Below, one piece after another: positions 25,563 through 33,810 of a stretch of 64,000 nucleotides of DNA. The position numbers were made by a program, and so were the translations under genes. Source of the stretch: Promethearchaeota archaeon (GTDB taxonomy: Archaea > Asgardarchaeota > Lokiarchaeia > Sigyniarchaeales > SOKP01); the NCBI GenBank assembly GCA_016840165.1, contig JAEOSU010000027.1, positions 39,549 through 103,548 on the forward strand, in the 5' to 3' direction. Under the pieces are notes generated by a model. The model saw only the letters and a program-made list of their open reading frames with translations. It was not told the origin of the DNA and ran no database searches. Numbering within the stretch: the first letter of the stretch is position 1; each line of letters starts with the position of its first letter.

Positions 25563-26996
25563 ATTATTAAACCACCCCTTCCTTTCATTTGTACAAGATG
25601 TCATAAAGAATATGACTTAGACAAGATAATATATCAATGTCCTGAATGCAATGGGCTTTTATGGATAAAAACAGAGGTTAATAAGTATAAAACGCATTTT
25701 TCTAATATTAAATCCATATCTAAATTTTGGGATTTATATTTTACTCTACCAAATATCAAAATGGAATATAGAACTAGTATGGATGAAGGAGGTACGCCTT
25801 GTAGTGATTCGGAAAAGATTGGAAAAATAATTGGTTTAAAAGAATTGAGCTTTAAAAATGAAATAAAAAATCCAACCAATTCATTTAAAGACCGAGTAGG
25901 AGCGTTATTAATCTCACATGCTAGAAGCTGGCTTTATAATAAGACCATTTGTGCATCCAATGGAAACCAAGGAGCCTCAATCGCTGCTTATTGCTCATTG
26001 GAAGGAATAAAATGCGTTAACCTTATTCCAAATAAGCTTGATATGGGAAAGAGAGCCCAAATGATTGCATATAATTCTGAAATTATTATCAAGGGTGAAT
26101 TTGTTGATGAAACAATTAAATATGCATTGGATGATAAATATAAAGATTATTATCAGGCTACCCCAATCTATAATCCTCTTACAATTGAAGCTCAGAAAAC
26201 AATAGCTTTTGAAATTTGGAAACAGAGAGGAGTACCCGATTGGATAATTATACCCATGGGAAGTGGTGAACTGTTAGTAAGTTTATGGAAAGGTTTTTTA
26301 GAATTAAAACAGGCAGAAATAATTCATACTGTTCCAAAGCTAGTTGGGGTTCAATCTGCGTTATCTTCACCGATTGTAGATGAATTTATGAATAAAAAGA
26401 AATCTGATATATTAACTACAGATATTCGGAATTCTCATGCATTAGGTATATTAGTGCAGGAACCGATGTATAAAGACTTAGCAATTAAGTTTATAAAAGA
26501 AAGTACCGGAACTGTTATAGCCATTCCTGAGGAGTTAATCGTCTCATCAGTAGATGAATTGGTAAGAAGTGAAGGGATTTTCGCTGAACCATCTTCAGCA
26601 TTAACTTTAGCTGCGGTCCATGAATTAAATGAGCAAAAAGTTTTTGATTCAAACGATTGTATAGTATGCCTAATAACAGGAAGTGGTTTAAAAGCACCCT
26701 ATATTTTAGAAGCAATTTCTTCTCAAACCACTACCTCAGGAAAAGGTTCCATAATAATAACCAAGTTAAAAATATTATCTCAAATATCTCTATCTAGTAT
26801 AAGGGGTATAAGTGGGACAAAGATTAGAGATATTATTAGTTCTATAAGTTTAGCAGCTGTGTATCAGCATTTGTATGATTTAGAAAGTAAAGGTTTAATT
26901 TATCGCAAGAAAGAAGGAAAAATTGTGCTATACTTCATATCAGACACGGGTAAAAGAGTTCTAGACGCATTAGATATACTCCTTACCCTAATCTAA
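25563..26996 (+). CDS. thrC: Threonine synthase-like PLP enzyme with N-terminal Zn ribbon, AUU start, and C-terminal winged helix
   Basis: A 477-residue reading from ATT at 25563. The first 66 residues, missed if one starts at the ATG 25761, hold FICTRCHKEYD and QCPECNGLLW, the zinc ribbon normal in threonine synthases. Then come EGGTPC, the PLP lysine in NPTNSFKDRVGALL, ASNGNQGASIAAY, IIPMGSGELLVSLWKGF, and PSSALTLAA. After about residue 400 the enzyme fold ends, and the last 75 residues form a winged helix (IRDIISSISLAAVYQHLYDL and GLIYRKKEGKIVLYFI). It converts O-phosphohomoserine to threonine. The HTH suggests autoregulation or another DNA-linked role (inference). Confidence 0.87.
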   Translation: MIKPPLPFICTRCHKEYDLDKIIYQCPECNGLLWIKTEVNKYKTHFSNIKSISKFWDLYFTLPNIKMEYRTSMDEGGTPCSDSEKIGKIIGLKELSFKNEIKNPTNSFKDRVGALLISHARSWLYNKTICASNGNQGASIAAYCSLEGIKCVNLIPNKLDMGKRAQMIAYNSEIIIKGEFVDETIKYALDDKYKDYYQATPIYNPLTIEAQKTIAFEIWKQRGVPDWIIIPMGSGELLVSLWKGFLELKQAEIIHTVPKLVGVQSALSSPIVDEFMNKKKSDILTTDIRNSHALGILVQEPMYKDLAIKFIKESTGTVIAIPEELIVSSVDELVRSEGIFAEPSSALTLAAVHELNEQKVFDSNDCIVCLITGSGLKAPYILEAISSQTTTSGKGSIIITKLKILSQISLSSIRGISGTKIRDIISSISLAAVYQHLYDLESKGLIYRKKEGKIVLYFISDTGKRVLDALDILLTLI

Positions 26997-27019
26997 CCGA
27001 AATGACAGTTATCACATAA

Positions 27020-27616
27020 TTATTGAAAGATAAATATCTTATTAAATGCTTGAGGGAGATTGGTTATAATATTTTTGCGAAATGTGAGGTTAAAGATGAT
27101 AGTTGCTAATGCTGCTAATCCAAATTGGATGGCACCGTTAAATATAGATTCAAATAAAGCTCCTGCAAGTCCATAAAGAAGTAACTCAACAAAAAAATAT
27201 CCAAAAACCATAATTGAGCCCCCAACCAATATTGCAAGAATATCTCTATAATTCAATTTATGATAATTTTTGCGTGGATTGGCAATTAACCCAATAAAAA
27301 ATCCTTCCAAGCCCTTAATAATCAATGTAGGTATAGCATAAACAGGTGCTAAAAATAAATCAGTGAATGCGGATCCAATACCACCTGCTAGTCCTCCTAC
27401 AATTGGGCCAAATAAACTCCCAGTTATCATGACGCCTATATCTCCAAGATTTATATAGCCATTAGTTGCAGGAATAGTGATTGGTACTATAAAAGTAAGT
27501 ACAGAGGTTAACGCCGCAAAAATTGCGATTATTGATAGTACTATTGAATTTGTAGGCCTAAAATATCCTTCAAACGTCTTGAATTCCATAGTATTTTCTA
27601 TTTCAGACATATTCAT
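27020..27616 (-). CDS. ECF transporter S component
   Basis: A 198-residue integral membrane protein with about six helices. The family signature is in the middle: YINLGDIGVMITGSLFGPIV, GGLAGGIGSAFTDLF and PTLIIKGLEGFFIGLIA. S components capture a vitamin or cofactor precursor and work with the shared EcfT/EcfA1/EcfA2 module, which is not in this window. The ligand cannot be named. The N-terminal 20 residues are soluble and acidic. It has its own TATA box about 32 nt upstream. Confidence 0.85.
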   Translation of the reverse strand: MNMSEIENTMEFKTFEGYFRPTNSIVLSIIAIFAALTSVLTFIVPITIPATNGYINLGDIGVMITGSLFGPIVGGLAGGIGSAFTDLFLAPVYAIPTLIIKGLEGFFIGLIANPRKNYHKLNYRDILAILVGGSIMVFGYFFVELLLYGLAGALFESIFNGAIQFGLAALATIIFNLTFRKNIITNLPQAFNKIFIFQ

Positions 27617-27643
27617 TCAATTTATTTATTTCTAGGATTCAAC

Positions 27644-27653
27644 TTATATAAAT
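27644..27653 (-). promoter_or_regulatory. TATA box of the ECF S component gene
   Basis: On the coding strand, ATTTATATAA is centred about 32 nt from the ATG at 27616. It lies between two copies of the coding-strand sequence AGTTGAA, seen on the + strand as TTCAACTTAT repeats around 27638 and 27655; these might be a regulator site, but this is uncertain. Confidence 0.45.
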
Positions 27654-27832
27654 TTCAACTTATGTAATTTTGCATTCCTTTATAAATCTTTCCACCCGCT
27701 TTGTTCATCTTAAAGAAGGGTATTATTACTAATTACTTTAAATCTATAAATCAATTATAAAATTAGGTTAGGTTAAATACAAGTTAAATTATTCCGCAAA
27801 TAAAGAGATTAATATCTATAATTTTAATTTTT

Positions 27833-28051
27833 GTGATTATTAATTATCTAATCATTTTATTAATAGATTTTTTCATTCTATATAGGATGATACAAACGAT
27901 ACTTTACAATCTTATCGGATTATCTCTTTTTTTCATCATATTTCCTTCGAAAATATTTATCCTAACATTTTCTTATTTAATCTACGCATTATTAGCAGAA
28001 GTTTCTCTCATTTGCTTAGTTATTTTTGTAAAAACCACTTTCCCCCAATGA
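27833..28051 (+). CDS. Possible small hydrophobic membrane protein
   Basis: A 72-residue GTG-initiated ORF in an otherwise gene-free 550-bp interval. It would have two to three hydrophobic helices (IINYLIILLIDFFILY, IGLSLFFIIFPSKIFI, LLAEVSLICLVIFV). No Shine-Dalgarno is visible. AT-rich DNA easily gives such I/F/L-rich open frames by chance, so I list it only as possible. The rest of 27617-28170 is AT-rich and holds no other recognisable gene. Confidence 0.3.
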   Translation: MIINYLIILLIDFFILYRMIQTILYNLIGLSLFFIIFPSKIFILTFSYLIYALLAEVSLICLVIFVKTTFPQ

Positions 28052-28170
28052 TAAGTAAATAAAAATTATCATAAGATAAATATATAAATTCAATTAATTT
28101 CATTATATTTACGATAAGGCTACTTAATAAAATAAATCATTCTCAGCTTCTACTCTTGGGTTGATTCATA

Positions 28171-29703
28171 ATGGTAAAGGATATCCAAAATAACAATTCA
28201 CTCTCAATAGAAAAAGATATTTATAAGGTTTTAATGGAAGATTTCCCAGACGTCGTATTATTACTTGATGAAAATGGGATTATTGAGAATGTTTCCAAAA
28301 ATTCCACATCTTATTTTGATATAGATAGCGAGATCGAACTTATTGGAAAAAATATCAGCGAACTCACAACCTCCGAATATAAAAAATATATTAATAAAGA
28401 TTTAGCCCAATTAAAGATTTCTAAAAATATTAAAATGGCAGAATATGAATTTTGTAGTAAAAAAGGAGCTAAATTTATTGGAGAGTTAAGTTTAAGTGCT
28501 TTTTATAATAATAAATCTGGTAAAAAATATTTCATCGGTATTATTAGGGATATAACTGATCAGAAGATTATTGAAATCGAATTAAGAGAAAATAAACAGA
28601 TGCTTCAATTAGTTATGGATAACATACCAGAATTGATCTCATGGAAAGATATTAACTCTACATATTTAGGTTGTAACAAAAATTTTGCACGAGTCGCTGG
28701 ATTGAGAGACCCTAAGGAAATAATTGGAAAAACCGATTATGAACTTCCTTGGAAAGTTAGTGAAGCAGAATCATTTTTTGAAATAGATCAATTTGTTATG
28801 GATACGGATAAACCAGAGTATAAAATTATCCAACCTCAGCTTCAAGCTGATGGAAAGCAGGCATGGTTAGACACAAATAAAATTCCGTTACATAATTCTA
28901 AAAATGAAGTAGTTGGTATTCTATGCACTTATAATGATATTACTGAGCAAGTGAATTCCGAGGTTGCGTTAAAGAATTCAGAAAGGAAATATAGAGAAGC
29001 ATATAATCGAGCAGAATTTTATAAAGATGTCTTTGCACATGATGTGAGTAACATATTACAAGGTATCTTATCTTCTGTCGAATTATGTCGGTTAAATTCA
29101 GCTAATTCCAAAAATTTAAGCGATATAGACACTTTGTTGGGTATTATAGAGGATCAAGTTAATCGTGGAGCCAATCTAGTCTCAAATATAAGGAAAATCT
29201 CGTCTATTGATTATATTAATAGAAATTTAGAAAAAATAGAATTATGTGAAATATTAAAAACAGCAATTGAAACTATTAAAAAGAATTTTCCAAAAAGAAA
29301 AATTAATATTTCGTTTAAGAGCAATTATGACAAATTATATGCTCAAGCCAATCATTTAATCATTGATGTTTTCAATAATATTCTTTATAATGCCGTCAAG
29401 CATAACTCCAGACCTGTTGTAGAAATAGAAATAGAGATATTGAAGGAATTACTCCAAGAAGAAACAGAAATTAAATTACAATTTAAGGATAATGGACTTG
29501 GCATCCACGATTCTCAAAAATTAAGTATTTTTCAAGCAAGCTCAGTCGATTCCCAAAGCTTTAATAGGTTAGGATTAGGCCTATCCTTAGTGAAAAAATT
29601 AGTAGAGAACTATAATGGTAAAATTTGGGTAGAAGATAGAATTGAAGGTGATCCTACGCAAGGTAGTAATTTTGTTTTGACTTTTAAAGCATTTAAAGAA
29701 TAG
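28171..29703 (+). CDS. Sensor histidine kinase with two PAS domains
   Basis: A 510-residue soluble kinase. PAS 1 covers about residues 15-130 ([33 protein letters not shown]). PAS 2 covers about 145-265 ([38 protein letters not shown]). The H-box [13 protein letters not shown] at about 288 is of the H-D-x-x-N archaeal/HPK4 type. The ATPase domain has [12 protein letters not shown] (N box), FKDNGLGI and [19 protein letters not shown]. There are no transmembrane segments, so it senses a cytoplasmic signal. No response regulator is next to it. It is followed after 55 nt by the GH20 gene. Confidence 0.93.
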   Translation: MVKDIQNNNSLSIEKDIYKVLMEDFPDVVLLLDENGIIENVSKNSTSYFDIDSEIELIGKNISELTTSEYKKYINKDLAQLKISKNIKMAEYEFCSKKGAKFIGELSLSAFYNNKSGKKYFIGIIRDITDQKIIEIELRENKQMLQLVMDNIPELISWKDINSTYLGCNKNFARVAGLRDPKEIIGKTDYELPWKVSEAESFFEIDQFVMDTDKPEYKIIQPQLQADGKQAWLDTNKIPLHNSKNEVVGILCTYNDITEQVNSEVALKNSERKYREAYNRAEFYKDVFAHDVSNILQGILSSVELCRLNSANSKNLSDIDTLLGIIEDQVNRGANLVSNIRKISSIDYINRNLEKIELCEILKTAIETIKKNFPKRKINISFKSNYDKLYAQANHLIIDVFNNILYNAVKHNSRPVVEIEIEILKELLQEETEIKLQFKDNGLGIHDSQKLSIFQASSVDSQSFNRLGLGLSLVKKLVENYNGKIWVEDRIEGDPTQGSNFVLTFKAFKE

Positions 29704-29758
29704 TCTTGTTTACAATCCACTAAGCTTATTTGTTTCGATTAATTCTAACTTCATATTA

Positions 29759-32350
29759 ATGTATGTGTTATTAGAGAATTTAGATAAAAGCGAGATTATA
29801 AATAATAAGCTTTATCTTATACCAAAACCCCGTTATATTCGTAAGAAAGAGTCCCCTTTATTGGAGATCACTGCTAATTTAAAAATTAAAACAGACATTT
29901 CGGTTGATTTACGTTATATAATAGATGAATTTTTGGACGCTTTAAACGTTTCAAATGGAAAGAGGGAAATAGATTTAAAATTTGACACTAATGATGAGGT
30001 AATAAACCTTAAATCTATTTTAACGTTGATTGAAAGCAGCTTTCCAAAAATGGATTTTGGTAGCATCAGAAAAGAAAAAAAGTGGAAGGAGCAAGGTTAT
30101 CTTGTAAATTGTGTTGAGAATTCCTTGGTGGTGTATTCAGAAAGTGTTCAAGGATTATACTATGGTCTTCAAACAGTAATACAAATAGGAAATTCAAATA
30201 GTATTAAATTGTCTTTTGCACCAGTAACCATAATTGATTATCCAGACCTATTAATAAGAGGCGTTTCAGATGATATATCGAGGGGGCAAGCTCCAAAAAT
30301 TTCTAATTTAAAAAAATTCCTCAAAGATTTAAGTCATTTCAAGATCAATCATTATTATTTGGTCTATATGCATGATATGTATCAGTTTCAGAATTATCCC
30401 GAAATAGGTAAGAATCGTGGAGCGTATTCCAAAGAACAAATGATTGAATTATTCAATTTTGCAAAAATGCATTTCATTGAATTAATCCCTATTTTCCAAA
30501 CAACAGGACATTGGGATAATATTCTGCATAATCAAGAATTTTGGCAATATGGAGAATTTCCCGGCTCTAATAGTCTAAATATAGCCAATAAAGAAATTTA
30601 TGACCTATTAGATTTGATGATTGGTGAATTGAGAGAGAGTTTTAAGTCAAATTATTTTCATATCGCATCTGATGAAAGTTGGGACGTAGGAAAACTAGCT
30701 TCAAAAGAATATATCGAAAATCTTGGTATTGGGAAAGCATATCTCGAACATTACATAAAGATCTATAATATTGCTAAAAAACATGGCTATGAAAAAATTA
30801 TAATCTATCATGATATTCTGAGCAAATATGATGAAATACTTGAAAATTTGCCGAAAGACATGATAATAATGTACTGGAAATATAATTCCAAGAGAACTCA
30901 TCCGATAGTAGATAAAATCAGGAATTATAATCTAGATATTATTGTCAGCCCGAGTGTAATGGATTTCAATAGGATATTTCCTTCTCTTACTAAAGCGGAA
31001 AATAACATAATAAACTTAACGCAATATGGTTTTCAAAAGGGTGCAATTGGAGAGATTACCTCAAGTTGGGGTGATTATAATAACAAGGAGATTAGGGAAA
31101 ATCGATATTATGGTTTTATTTTTTCCAGCGAGATGGGATGGAACGCTTCAAAGAACATTGATATAATGAATTTTTGGGCATCACTTTTTATTCAATTCTT
31201 TGATATACAAGAAATGAAATACTTAAAGATCTTTTCGATTTTAAAATCAATTCAAAACAAAAAAAGATTACATATAAGAGATAATGCTTATTATAATCAT
31301 TTTTTTAGTCATCCATACAATAAAAAAAGCTCTTCTTATCGAAAAAATATTAAAATTAAGAATTTTGACAAAGTCGTTGCTGATCTTGACTTGATTATTA
31401 CACTTTGTAGTGAACTAGCACAGATGGATATAAAGCATAGAGAACAGATCCGAAATTTGGCATTTGTTGCTAAACATATGAAGTTCTTTTGCATGAAAAG
31501 GACAAATTCAAAGAAAATGGTTTCCTTTCTTCCTGAGAAAGGCAATCTCAAGTTTGCAAATATATATCGTGACGAAATAACATCAATACAAGACAATCTA
31601 AATGAACTGATAAAAGATCATGAAATTTTATGGAATGAGTGCGCGAAAAAGTATGGATTTAACTCTGTTAAGCAGAAATACTTATGGTTAAATAAGTTTT
31701 ATGAGAAGATGTTGTCAAAAATCGAAAATAAAGAGCCATGGGAAAGTCCCAATATCCCAAGTGAAACAATATATCTAGATGCTAAAAAAAGGAATAATAT
31801 ATACACTACTTACTATAGAAAAGATCTCTCGATAGATGGAGAAATAATAACTGCGTCAATCCAATTAATGGCAGGAAGCTTTACTAAAGTTAAAATTAAC
31901 AATGTTTATGTTGGTTATGTTATAACAAGAAATTCACTCAATTATATTATGAACGAAAATAATCTCAAGATTTTCGATATTACCTCCTATCTTTTTTCCG
32001 GAAAAAATACAATTCTTATTGAAAACAGCGATTTTGAGGGAGGTCTTTGCCCGATCAATATTTATGGCGAGATTAATTTGAAAACAGGGAAGAAAATATT
32101 CATTACTTCCAATAAGTCTTGGAAGGGATCCCACAGATTAAATTCAGATTGGAAAAAAGTAAAAAGTTTAGGAGCACCTCCTCGGTATATTGGTGGTCTT
32201 TGTTATCCAGATTTTAAAAATAAAATTATCTCCTCTAGATCTGACTATATTGCCCAATTTAACTTTCTAGTAGGTCGATTTTCAAGAAAATTTTATAGAT
32301 TATTGAAAGTTGCTTTTAAATTATTCCATAGATATGATTTAATTGAATAA
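29759..32350 (+). CDS. Glycoside hydrolase family 20-like beta-N-acetylhexosaminidase
   Basis: An 863-residue protein. An N-terminal GH20b-like domain (1-150) is followed by a TIM barrel with [44 protein letters not shown] (the Asp-Glu pair of substrate-assisted catalysis, near residue 300) and [10 protein letters not shown], then SSWGDYN. The C-terminal 250 residues include a beta-sandwich-like part ([39 protein letters not shown]). There is no signal peptide, so it should act inside the cell or on imported GlcNAc/GalNAc oligosaccharides. The family assignment is firm for the barrel, but the substrate is not. Confidence 0.83.
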   Translation: MYVLLENLDKSEIINNKLYLIPKPRYIRKKESPLLEITANLKIKTDISVDLRYIIDEFLDALNVSNGKREIDLKFDTNDEVINLKSILTLIESSFPKMDFGSIRKEKKWKEQGYLVNCVENSLVVYSESVQGLYYGLQTVIQIGNSNSIKLSFAPVTIIDYPDLLIRGVSDDISRGQAPKISNLKKFLKDLSHFKINHYYLVYMHDMYQFQNYPEIGKNRGAYSKEQMIELFNFAKMHFIELIPIFQTTGHWDNILHNQEFWQYGEFPGSNSLNIANKEIYDLLDLMIGELRESFKSNYFHIASDESWDVGKLASKEYIENLGIGKAYLEHYIKIYNIAKKHGYEKIIIYHDILSKYDEILENLPKDMIIMYWKYNSKRTHPIVDKIRNYNLDIIVSPSVMDFNRIFPSLTKAENNIINLTQYGFQKGAIGEITSSWGDYNNKEIRENRYYGFIFSSEMGWNASKNIDIMNFWASLFIQFFDIQEMKYLKIFSILKSIQNKKRLHIRDNAYYNHFFSHPYNKKSSSYRKNIKIKNFDKVVADLDLIITLCSELAQMDIKHREQIRNLAFVAKHMKFFCMKRTNSKKMVSFLPEKGNLKFANIYRDEITSIQDNLNELIKDHEILWNECAKKYGFNSVKQKYLWLNKFYEKMLSKIENKEPWESPNIPSETIYLDAKKRNNIYTTYYRKDLSIDGEIITASIQLMAGSFTKVKINNVYVGYVITRNSLNYIMNENNLKIFDITSYLFSGKNTILIENSDFEGGLCPINIYGEINLKTGKKIFITSNKSWKGSHRLNSDWKKVKSLGAPPRYIGGLCYPDFKNKIISSRSDYIAQFNFLVGRFSRKFYRLLKVAFKLFHRYDLIE

Positions 32351-32371
32351 AAAAATAATAAATAAACATAA

Positions 32372-33331
32372 TTAGAAATTAGAATAAATCATAAATTTAT
32401 TGGCCGAACCTAAACTATAGATTTCAAATTTCGAACCTTTTTTAGTTTCACAAAACATTTGAATTAGTGGGAATAGATAAATTTGAGTTGTAATCTGAGT
32501 ATCTTTATCTTTATCATAGTTTTTATAATCACTTCTAGATGAGTTGACAGTTTTTTTAATATTTTTATTCATATAACCCAAAGAAGCTTCAACTTTCGAT
32601 TCTAAATCTTTAAAATCAGTAAATTTTATACCCTCTACTTCATCTAATACTTGCTGTAGATCATTACCTATTTCTTTTTCATACTTTGTCGTGGCACTAC
32701 TATGTAAAACAGGGACACCAGTAACAATCGTTTGAAAAGGAACAGGCAAAATCTCATACTTATACAAGTTTTTATGACCTTCACATTCTTTGCATAATTC
32801 AGTTCTATTTCCAGAACCATGGCACGCTCCACATGGATAAGAAAATGATTTCTTTTCTTTTTTGAGTTCCTCTCCAACTAAAACAGTTATAGTTTCCTCT
32901 ATCTTTCCCGTTCCACCACAAGTTTTGCATTTATTCTCAATATAACCTTTCCCTTTGCATGATTTACACGGAACAGCTTGAATCGACTCATACATTGGTA
33001 CTAAGTCCTTTTCTTTCCAATTTTCTTTATTAACTTTCCCGCTTCCTTTAAAACTGTAAAATTGTTCTCTTCCGACTCTCGGAGCAGTCACTAAATTCTC
33101 GTCTTTACCTTTTGGTGCTGGACCTAAGGTTTTTTTAACAGCAAAATAAATTGCAGCCTCTTTTAGCGTGTCTTTTACATATTCCGCGGCACTTATAGCA
33201 TCTAATGAAAAAATAGCTCCCTTGGTTCCAAATTGTTTTTCCATCTTTTTATGATCAGTTCTGCTCGCTTTTTGCTTCCATTTTTCAAAAATATCATCTA
33301 AATTTGGAGTTTTTATTCTTACATCAGGCAT
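32372..33331 (-). CDS. CxxCxGxG zinc-finger protein (DnaJ-type cysteine-rich domain without a J domain)
   Basis: A 319-residue protein. Residues about 120-185 hold four CxxCxGxG-type repeats: CKSCKGKGYI, CKTCGGTGKI, CGACHGSGN and CKECEGH. These form two zinc centres as in DnaJ. The N-terminal 115 residues lack the HPD J-domain motif, and the C-terminal region (from PVPFQTIVTGVPVL) is of unknown fold. It is probably a zinc-dependent chaperone-like or disulfide-related binding protein, not an Hsp70 co-chaperone. The ATG follows TGTGA by 6 nt. Confidence 0.75.
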   Translation of the reverse strand: MPDVRIKTPNLDDIFEKWKQKASRTDHKKMEKQFGTKGAIFSLDAISAAEYVKDTLKEAAIYFAVKKTLGPAPKGKDENLVTAPRVGREQFYSFKGSGKVNKENWKEKDLVPMYESIQAVPCKSCKGKGYIENKCKTCGGTGKIEETITVLVGEELKKEKKSFSYPCGACHGSGNRTELCKECEGHKNLYKYEILPVPFQTIVTGVPVLHSSATTKYEKEIGNDLQQVLDEVEGIKFTDFKDLESKVEASLGYMNKNIKKTVNSSRSDYKNYDKDKDTQITTQIYLFPLIQMFCETKKGSKFEIYSLGSANKFMIYSNF

Positions 33332-33500
33332 CGAATTTCACATCTAAATATTATTATTTTTATAATTATAAAATTATACAATCGATGACACTAAATAAAT
33401 CCTCTCTTTAGAAAAGATTAAAACTAGAAATTATTAAAATAGTGTAATTTCTAATAATATATAGAGTTTAGATTATACACTTATTGAATAAAAAACTCTA

Positions 33501-33677
33501 ATGATTAATATGTCAGCGGAAGAACGTCAAGCAGTTGAGTATTTTCTTCAGTGGATGATTCCCAATGGTGGAGGTCTCGCGCAGTGGATTGAGCACTTTT
33601 TAAATCAAGGTGATGAGGCTAAACTAAAGCAAATTAAGGAGATTTACGATAAGATTAAGCAAATTTTTGGCTTTTAA
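33501..33677 (+). CDS. Small protein of 58 residues, function unknown
   Basis: An ORF from ATG at 33501 (or the in-frame ATG at 33510) to TAA at 33677. The sequence begins MINMSAEERQAVEYFLQ and continues WMIPNGGGLAQWIEHFLN, then a charged amphipathic helix with DEAKLKQIKEIYDKIKQ. The amino acid mix (Trp, Gly, acidic and basic residues) is protein-like compared with the AT-rich flanks. No Shine-Dalgarno is visible, and a TATA-like ATATATAG lies about 40 nt upstream. It is probably a small helical protein. Confidence 0.55.
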   Translation: MINMSAEERQAVEYFLQWMIPNGGGLAQWIEHFLNQGDEAKLKQIKEIYDKIKQIFGF

Positions 33678-33810
33678 TTTTAAGTCCTTTTTTTATTCGT
33701 AACTTAAATATTAAGGTATAATGAATTATTTGCTCGGGAAAAGTAAAAAAATTGATTTACAATATTTAATTAATTTATTTATTCAATTAGATTTAATTGC
33801 GTAATTAATT

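Noticed and set aside
27617..27832. Riboswitch or structured RNA upstream of the ECF gene
   Set aside because: The TTCAACTTAT repeats suggest a possible binding site, but I could see no conserved riboswitch stems or core sequence.
27833..28051. Using the 72-residue hydrophobic ORF as a finding
   Set aside because: AT-rich DNA gives such I/L/F-rich frames by chance; kept only as a low-confidence feature.
33721..33804. 27-codon ATG ORF just before the helicase
   Set aside because: Too short and too AT-driven (K, L, I, N) to support as a gene.
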